Shown: positions 14,305-17,355 of the stretch, in pieces
Numbering within the stretch: the first letter of the stretch is position 1
How the letters are laid out: every line of letters starts with the position of its first letter
Assembly (NCBI GenBank): GCA_964607515.1
Contig: CAZSKU010000033.1
Coordinates: 1 to 17,355 of the forward strand
Reading direction: 5' to 3'
Origin: UBA6080 sp964607515
Lineage (GTDB): Bacteria; Fermentibacterota; Fermentibacteria; Fermentibacterales; JCC-6
DNA length: 17,355 bases
Notes under the pieces: generated by a model
What the model saw: only the letters and a program-made list of their open reading frames with translations
Databases searched by the model: none
What the model was told of the DNA's origin: nothing
Translations under genes and position numbers: made by a program

Positions 14305-15702
14305 ATGGAAAGAGACCCGAGCGAACTCAGAAAAACCTTCAGGCTCTCCATCACCGAGGGGGTTTTCTCCCAGGTGTACGGAAGCCTGGCGGGGCCGGGG
14401 TCCGCCTTCCTCACCCGGCTGCTGGTCTTTCTGGGGGCCGGTCCGGTGCACTTCAGCCTTCTCTCGGCCATAGGCCAGGTTTCCATGCTGTTCCAGCCCC
14501 TGGGAATCGTGGCGGGCCGGGGAAGCGTGTCCCGCCGCAGAAGGGTCGTAGGATGGGCGGCCGCCGGAAGGTCCCTCACCCCCATCCTCGGGCTGGCTCC
14601 GCTGGTGCTTCCGGAAGAGCTGGCTCTGCCGGCGGTGCTTCTGGTGTTCTTCTTGATAACGTCCATTCTGGCTGTCTCCACCAACATGTGGATGGGCTGG
14701 ATCGCCCGGATGGTCCCCAGGAGGATCAGGGGCCGTTTCTTCGCCAAGAGAAACGCCGTGCTGATGGTCTTCGGCCTTCTGGTGAGCTTCGCCTTCGGCA
14801 TGTGGCTGGACGCCTACGCCGAACCTCCCGCCGGGGTCGGGGCCCTGGTGGCCTCCGCCCTGAGCCTCTCGCCGGACGGGATGCCCCGGGCGCTTTTCAT
14901 CACCTTCGCCGTAGCGGGGGCCCTGGGATTGACCGGCCTTTTCATCCTAAGGAAGCAGCCGGAGAGGATCGAGCCCGACTCGGGGGAAACCCTCAGAAGC
15001 ACGGTCCTGGAACCCCTGAAAGACGGGAACTTCCGCAGGCTGTGTTTCTTCGGGGCCTGGTGGATGGCGGCGGTGGGCGTGGGCGCCCCTTTCTGGCAGC
15101 CCTTCATGATTCAGGTTCTGGGCATGGGGCTGGTGGAAATGCTAATCTACGGGGCGGTGAGCACCACAGGGGCGGTGCTAACCCTGAAGTACTGGGGCAG
15201 GCTCATCGACCGGTTCGGAAACAAGACAGCCATGAAGATGGCCATCGTCATGGGGACCTTCATTCCGCTGGCGTGGCTTTTCGTCACCAGGGAAACCCGG
15301 TGGCTTCTGGTATTCGAGGCCGCGGCATCCGGAAGCATGTGGGGGTGCGTGGGGGTGGTGACGGCGAACCTCGTTCTCGCGGTCTCCCCCGGGGGCAGGG
15401 AGCAGGCGTATTCGGGGCTCTACAGCGCCGTCTGCGGCCTGGCGATGATGGCTTCGATGCTGGCGTCCGGCTTGTTCATGCCGGCCCCCCTGAACCTGGC
15501 GGGGCTGAGTCTCCACCCGATGCAGGTGCTCTTCCTGACCACCGCCTTCGCCAGGCTCTCCGCCGAAATACCCCTTTGCTGGGTGGACGAGCCGGATTCT
15601 GTGGGCATGGTGGTGGTGCTCAGAAGGCTCCTGTTCTGGAACAAGGTGCGGTTTCCGATGCCCAGGGTGTCCTTCCGTTCCGGAAGAACCTCAAGGGACT
15701 GA
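14305..15702 (+). CDS. MFS family transporter
   Basis: The 465-residue product has about 12 hydrophobic segments and the family's mid-protein loop, so it is a major facilitator exporter or importer of unknown substrate. The cytoplasmic loop between helices 4 and 5 has RRIRGRFFAKRN, and the second half repeats the fold (GRLIDRFGNKTAMKMAIVMGTFIPLAW, like the MFS A-motif). The start is unsure: ATG 14305 (MERDPSELRK) keeps a typical cytosolic N-terminus; an earlier in-frame ATG at 14242 has no ribosome binding site either. An AT-rich stretch TAATATATTC lies at 14255-14264 in the divergent gap with mrp and may hold the promoter. The 3' end overlaps the convergent deacetylase gene by 12 bases. Confidence 0.87.
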   Translation: MERDPSELRKTFRLSITEGVFSQVYGSLAGPGSAFLTRLLVFLGAGPVHFSLLSAIGQVSMLFQPLGIVAGRGSVSRRRRVVGWAAAGRSLTPILGLAPLVLPEELALPAVLLVFFLITSILAVSTNMWMGWIARMVPRRIRGRFFAKRNAVLMVFGLLVSFAFGMWLDAYAEPPAGVGALVASALSLSPDGMPRALFITFAVAGALGLTGLFILRKQPERIEPDSGETLRSTVLEPLKDGNFRRLCFFGAWWMAAVGVGAPFWQPFMIQVLGMGLVEMLIYGAVSTTGAVLTLKYWGRLIDRFGNKTAMKMAIVMGTFIPLAWLFVTRETRWLLVFEAAASGSMWGCVGVVTANLVLAVSPGGREQAYSGLYSAVCGLAMMASMLASGLFMPAPLNLAGLSLHPMQVLFLTTAFARLSAEIPLCWVDEPDSVGMVVVLRRLLFWNKVRFPMPRVSFRSGRTSRD

Positions 15703-16527
15703 AAGGGGCAGAAGGTCCACCAGCCGTTTCTTCTCCACGGGAATGGCAAGGAGCTTCCGGAGTTTGCCCATGGTGCCGTTCAGACCGTGGTAGTGCCTGA
15801 ACCGGTAACCCGGGTTGGTCACTGGGGTTCTGGGCTGGCCCGGGTCAACCTCCCACGGGTGCATGTAGAAAATGTAAAGGCCGTGGTTCTCCATGTATTT
15901 TCTGACCAGCCGGAGGAACAACCAACCCGGGTATAGTCGGAAGTACCCCCCCCCGGATACCGGCAGCCTGCATCCCGGAATTCCCTCCACGGGCATGGGA
16001 AACTCCACAATGCCGGAGGGGTGGGTGAAGGGGCGTTCATAGGGGCCCGGGACCGACAGGTGTCCGTAGCGGTCGTGGATGGAGAAGGGGTTCAGACTGG
16101 AATCGTAGCTGTAGCCCTCCTCCCGGAGGATACCCAGCAGCCTGTCGGACACCGAGAAGCATGGGGCCCGATAACCGCAGACCGATGTACCGGTTATGTC
16201 CTCGAGGATCTTTTTGGAGGAGGCCAGGTCCTCCCGGAGTCTTGCCTCAGGGAGTTCGGAACTGATGATGTGCCCCCAGCCGTGGGAGGCCACCTCGTGT
16301 CCCGATGAGGAGATCTCCGAGACGAGGTCAGGGTGTCTTCTGGCCACCCAGCCCAGGACGAAGAAAGTTCCCTTGGCTCCAGCATCGGCGGCGGCCTCGA
16401 GGATGCGCCGGGTGCTTGACTCCACCCGGGGCTCCCGGCTGTCCCAGGAGGAAGGCGGGTGATGGCTCCTGAGGTTCTCAGCCTGGAACCAGTCCTCCAC
16501 ATCCACGGTCAGACAGAAGGTGCTCAT
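15691..16527 (-). CDS. polysaccharide deacetylase, XrtA-associated DUF3473-like type
   Basis: The 278-residue product is a carbohydrate esterase 4 (NodB) fold enzyme that removes N-acetyl groups from a polysaccharide. It starts LTVDVEDWF with the catalytic/metal Asp at 9-12, then ATFF-like GTFFVLGWVARRHP (53-66), the metal motif HEVASHGWGH (His82, His86), the substrate arginine in GYRAPCFS (118-125), and DSSLNPF. The C-terminal part carries GGGYFRLYP and YMHPWEVDPGQPR, as in the DUF3473 type linked with the exosortase/PEP-CTERM (XrtA) systems. No signal peptide is seen, so it may be cytosolic. ATG 16527 lies one base after the stop of the formyltransferase-like gene. A G9 tract (C9 on plus, 15946-15954) codes the three glycines of GGG in GGGYFRLYP. 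Confidence 0.92.
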   Translation of the reverse strand: MSTFCLTVDVEDWFQAENLRSHHPPSSWDSREPRVESSTRRILEAAADAGAKGTFFVLGWVARRHPDLVSEISSSGHEVASHGWGHIISSELPEARLREDLASSKKILEDITGTSVCGYRAPCFSVSDRLLGILREEGYSYDSSLNPFSIHDRYGHLSVPGPYERPFTHPSGIVEFPMPVEGIPGCRLPVSGGGYFRLYPGWLFLRLVRKYMENHGLYIFYMHPWEVDPGQPRTPVTNPGYRFRHYHGLNGTMGKLRKLLAIPVEKKRLVDLLPLSVP

Positions 16528-16528
16528 C

Positions 16529-17293
16529 TCAGAGGAGCCTCTTTCCCGTGGCCAGGAACTGGGCGGTGGAACCCCGGTCGGGGAAAGAGTAGTAGGTTGC
16601 TTCGCTGACGTCGCATTCGGAAGGGTTCTCGAAGAATCCCCGGAAGTTCAGGAGGAACTCGGTCATCATTCTCGCGCCCTCCCTCTTGGTCTTGGAGATG
16701 GCTCGGTCCAGGGAGTCGCAGTCCTCGATGGAGATGACCCTCTGCATGAGGATGTCCCCGGAATCGAGCTTCTCTATCATCTTGTGGATGGTGATGCCGA
16801 TTTCCTGATAACCGTCGCGCATCTGCCAGTACACCGGCATCATTCCCTGGTATTTGGGAAGAAGGCTGCTGTGGATGTTCACACAGCCGTGGAGCGGCGC
16901 CGAAAGTAGTTTCTCCTTGAATATCCTGGAAGCCGCCACGCTCACCACCACGTCCTGCTCCGAGGCGAAACGGATGAACTCCCGGGAGTGGATGTTCTCC
17001 ACGTACATGAACCGGGTGTCCATCCTTCGGGCGTATCTGGAGGTGGTTCTTCTCCTTAGCCGGGCGGCGGCGAACTTCAGGGCGATTTTTGCGGTGCCGC
17101 AGAGGCCGTAGAACCCGTAGACCCTTTTAAAGAGGGCTCCCATGGAGTCCTTGCCCAGGGGAACCAGCGAGACCAGGGCGTTCACCGACACGCCGCCCTC
17201 GCGCAACTCCCCGATGTGCCTGGAGAACTCGTCCCAGAAGACCGAAAGGTAGATCGGATCCTCCTGGGTAATGAAGACCACATTCAGCGACAA
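16529..17293 (-). CDS. formyltransferase-fold protein (methionyl-tRNA formyltransferase-like)
   Basis: The 254-residue product has the formyltransferase core: VNIHSSLLPKYQG with Asn139 and His141, and the distal Asp177 in LDSGDIL, the N-H-D triad of 10-formyltetrahydrofolate-dependent transferases. Upstream of the core is a basic helical insertion (about 50-95, ALFKRVYGFYGLCGTAKIALKF and RLRRRTTSRYARR) not seen in true methionyl-tRNA formyltransferase, and the tRNA-binding C-terminal domain is absent. It is therefore more likely a sugar or small-molecule N-formyltransferase, in keeping with the deacetylase downstream: the free amine made by a deacetylase could be formylated. The start is TTG 17293, preceded by AAAGGA six bases before; the next in-frame ATG would lose the first 50 residues of the fold. 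Substrate is inferred, not shown. Confidence 0.83.
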   Translation of the reverse strand: MSLNVVFITQEDPIYLSVFWDEFSRHIGELREGGVSVNALVSLVPLGKDSMGALFKRVYGFYGLCGTAKIALKFAAARLRRRTTSRYARRMDTRFMYVENIHSREFIRFASEQDVVVSVAASRIFKEKLLSAPLHGCVNIHSSLLPKYQGMMPVYWQMRDGYQEIGITIHKMIEKLDSGDILMQRVISIEDCDSLDRAISKTKREGARMMTEFLLNFRGFFENPSECDVSEATYYSFPDRGSTAQFLATGKRLL

Positions 17294-17355
17294 GGCACAT
17301 CCTTTCGGTGAGAAGACCGAGCAAGAATACCCAATATACTTCCCGCCGGGCCCGG
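17294..17355. other. right-edge leader region with GC palindrome
   Basis: Only 62 bases remain before the edge. They hold a TATATT core on the minus strand (about 17332-17337) and a perfect palindrome CCGGGCCCGG (17346-17355) at the very end. The TATATT could be a -10 element for the formyltransferase-like gene, with its -35 outside. The evidence is weak. Confidence 0.2.

Noticed and set aside
14553..15800. Plus-strand frame of 415 codons overlapping the MFS gene
   Set aside because: Arg/Gly-rich shadow in the second frame of a clear membrane transporter.

Overview
The window is a compact, GC-rich bacterial chromosome segment with 21 supported protein-coding genes, no recognisable rRNA, tRNA, CRISPR array or insertion sequence, and no gene-free stretch longer than about 180 bases. 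Many neighbouring genes overlap by 1 to 4 bases (GTGA, TTGA, TGATG junctions), and GTG and TTG starts occur alongside ATG starts with purine-rich ribosome binding sites. There are lipoproteins with clear lipoboxes, an exported FG-GAP protein with a C-terminal domain like the type IX sorting/FlgD-like fold, and a sensor kinase with two PAS domains. Together these suggest a Gram-negative-type environmental bacterium, plausibly of the FCB-like candidate phyla such as Fermentibacterota. That placement is inference from style only; no marker gene is present.

Layout. (1) 1-2583, minus strand: an FMN-binding split-barrel protein, a small exported protein of unknown function, and a two-PAS histidine kinase that runs off the left edge. 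(2) 2762-5202, plus strand: two exported proteins, the first with three Ca-binding-like FG-GAP repeats and a sorting-like C-terminus, the second unrecognised. (3) 5207-7943, minus strand: a six-gene envelope-flavoured operon of a secreted LamG-like protein, a small lipoprotein, a three-helix membrane protein, a membrane-anchored PH-like protein, a minimal IMPACT/UPF0029 protein and a single-pass membrane protein. (4) 8091-10572: an aldo/keto reductase with two C-terminal ferredoxin-type cysteine clusters (plus), a lipoprotein (minus) and a cob(I)alamin adenosyltransferase (plus). (5) 10594-14206, minus strand: Mrp-type P-loop ATPase, a beta-propeller protein, a MATE exporter and a small exported protein whose frame is interrupted by an in-frame UGA. 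(6) 14305-15702, plus: an MFS transporter. (7) 15691-17293, minus: a formyltransferase-fold protein followed one base later by an XrtA-type (DUF3473-like) polysaccharide deacetylase, probably the end of a surface-polysaccharide locus lying to the right.

The most interesting point is the gene at 10594-11136. It has a good ribosome binding site, a hydrophobic leader, then an in-frame UGA as the last position of a C-G-G-UGA (CxxU-like) motif, then an open frame to the end. A short hairpin lies 9 to 33 bases after the UGA. It is either a nonsense mutation (one base from GGA), a sequencing error, or a selenocysteine candidate, and the sequence alone cannot decide. The six-gene operon at 5207-7943 and the deacetylase/formyltransferase pair are the other places worth following up.
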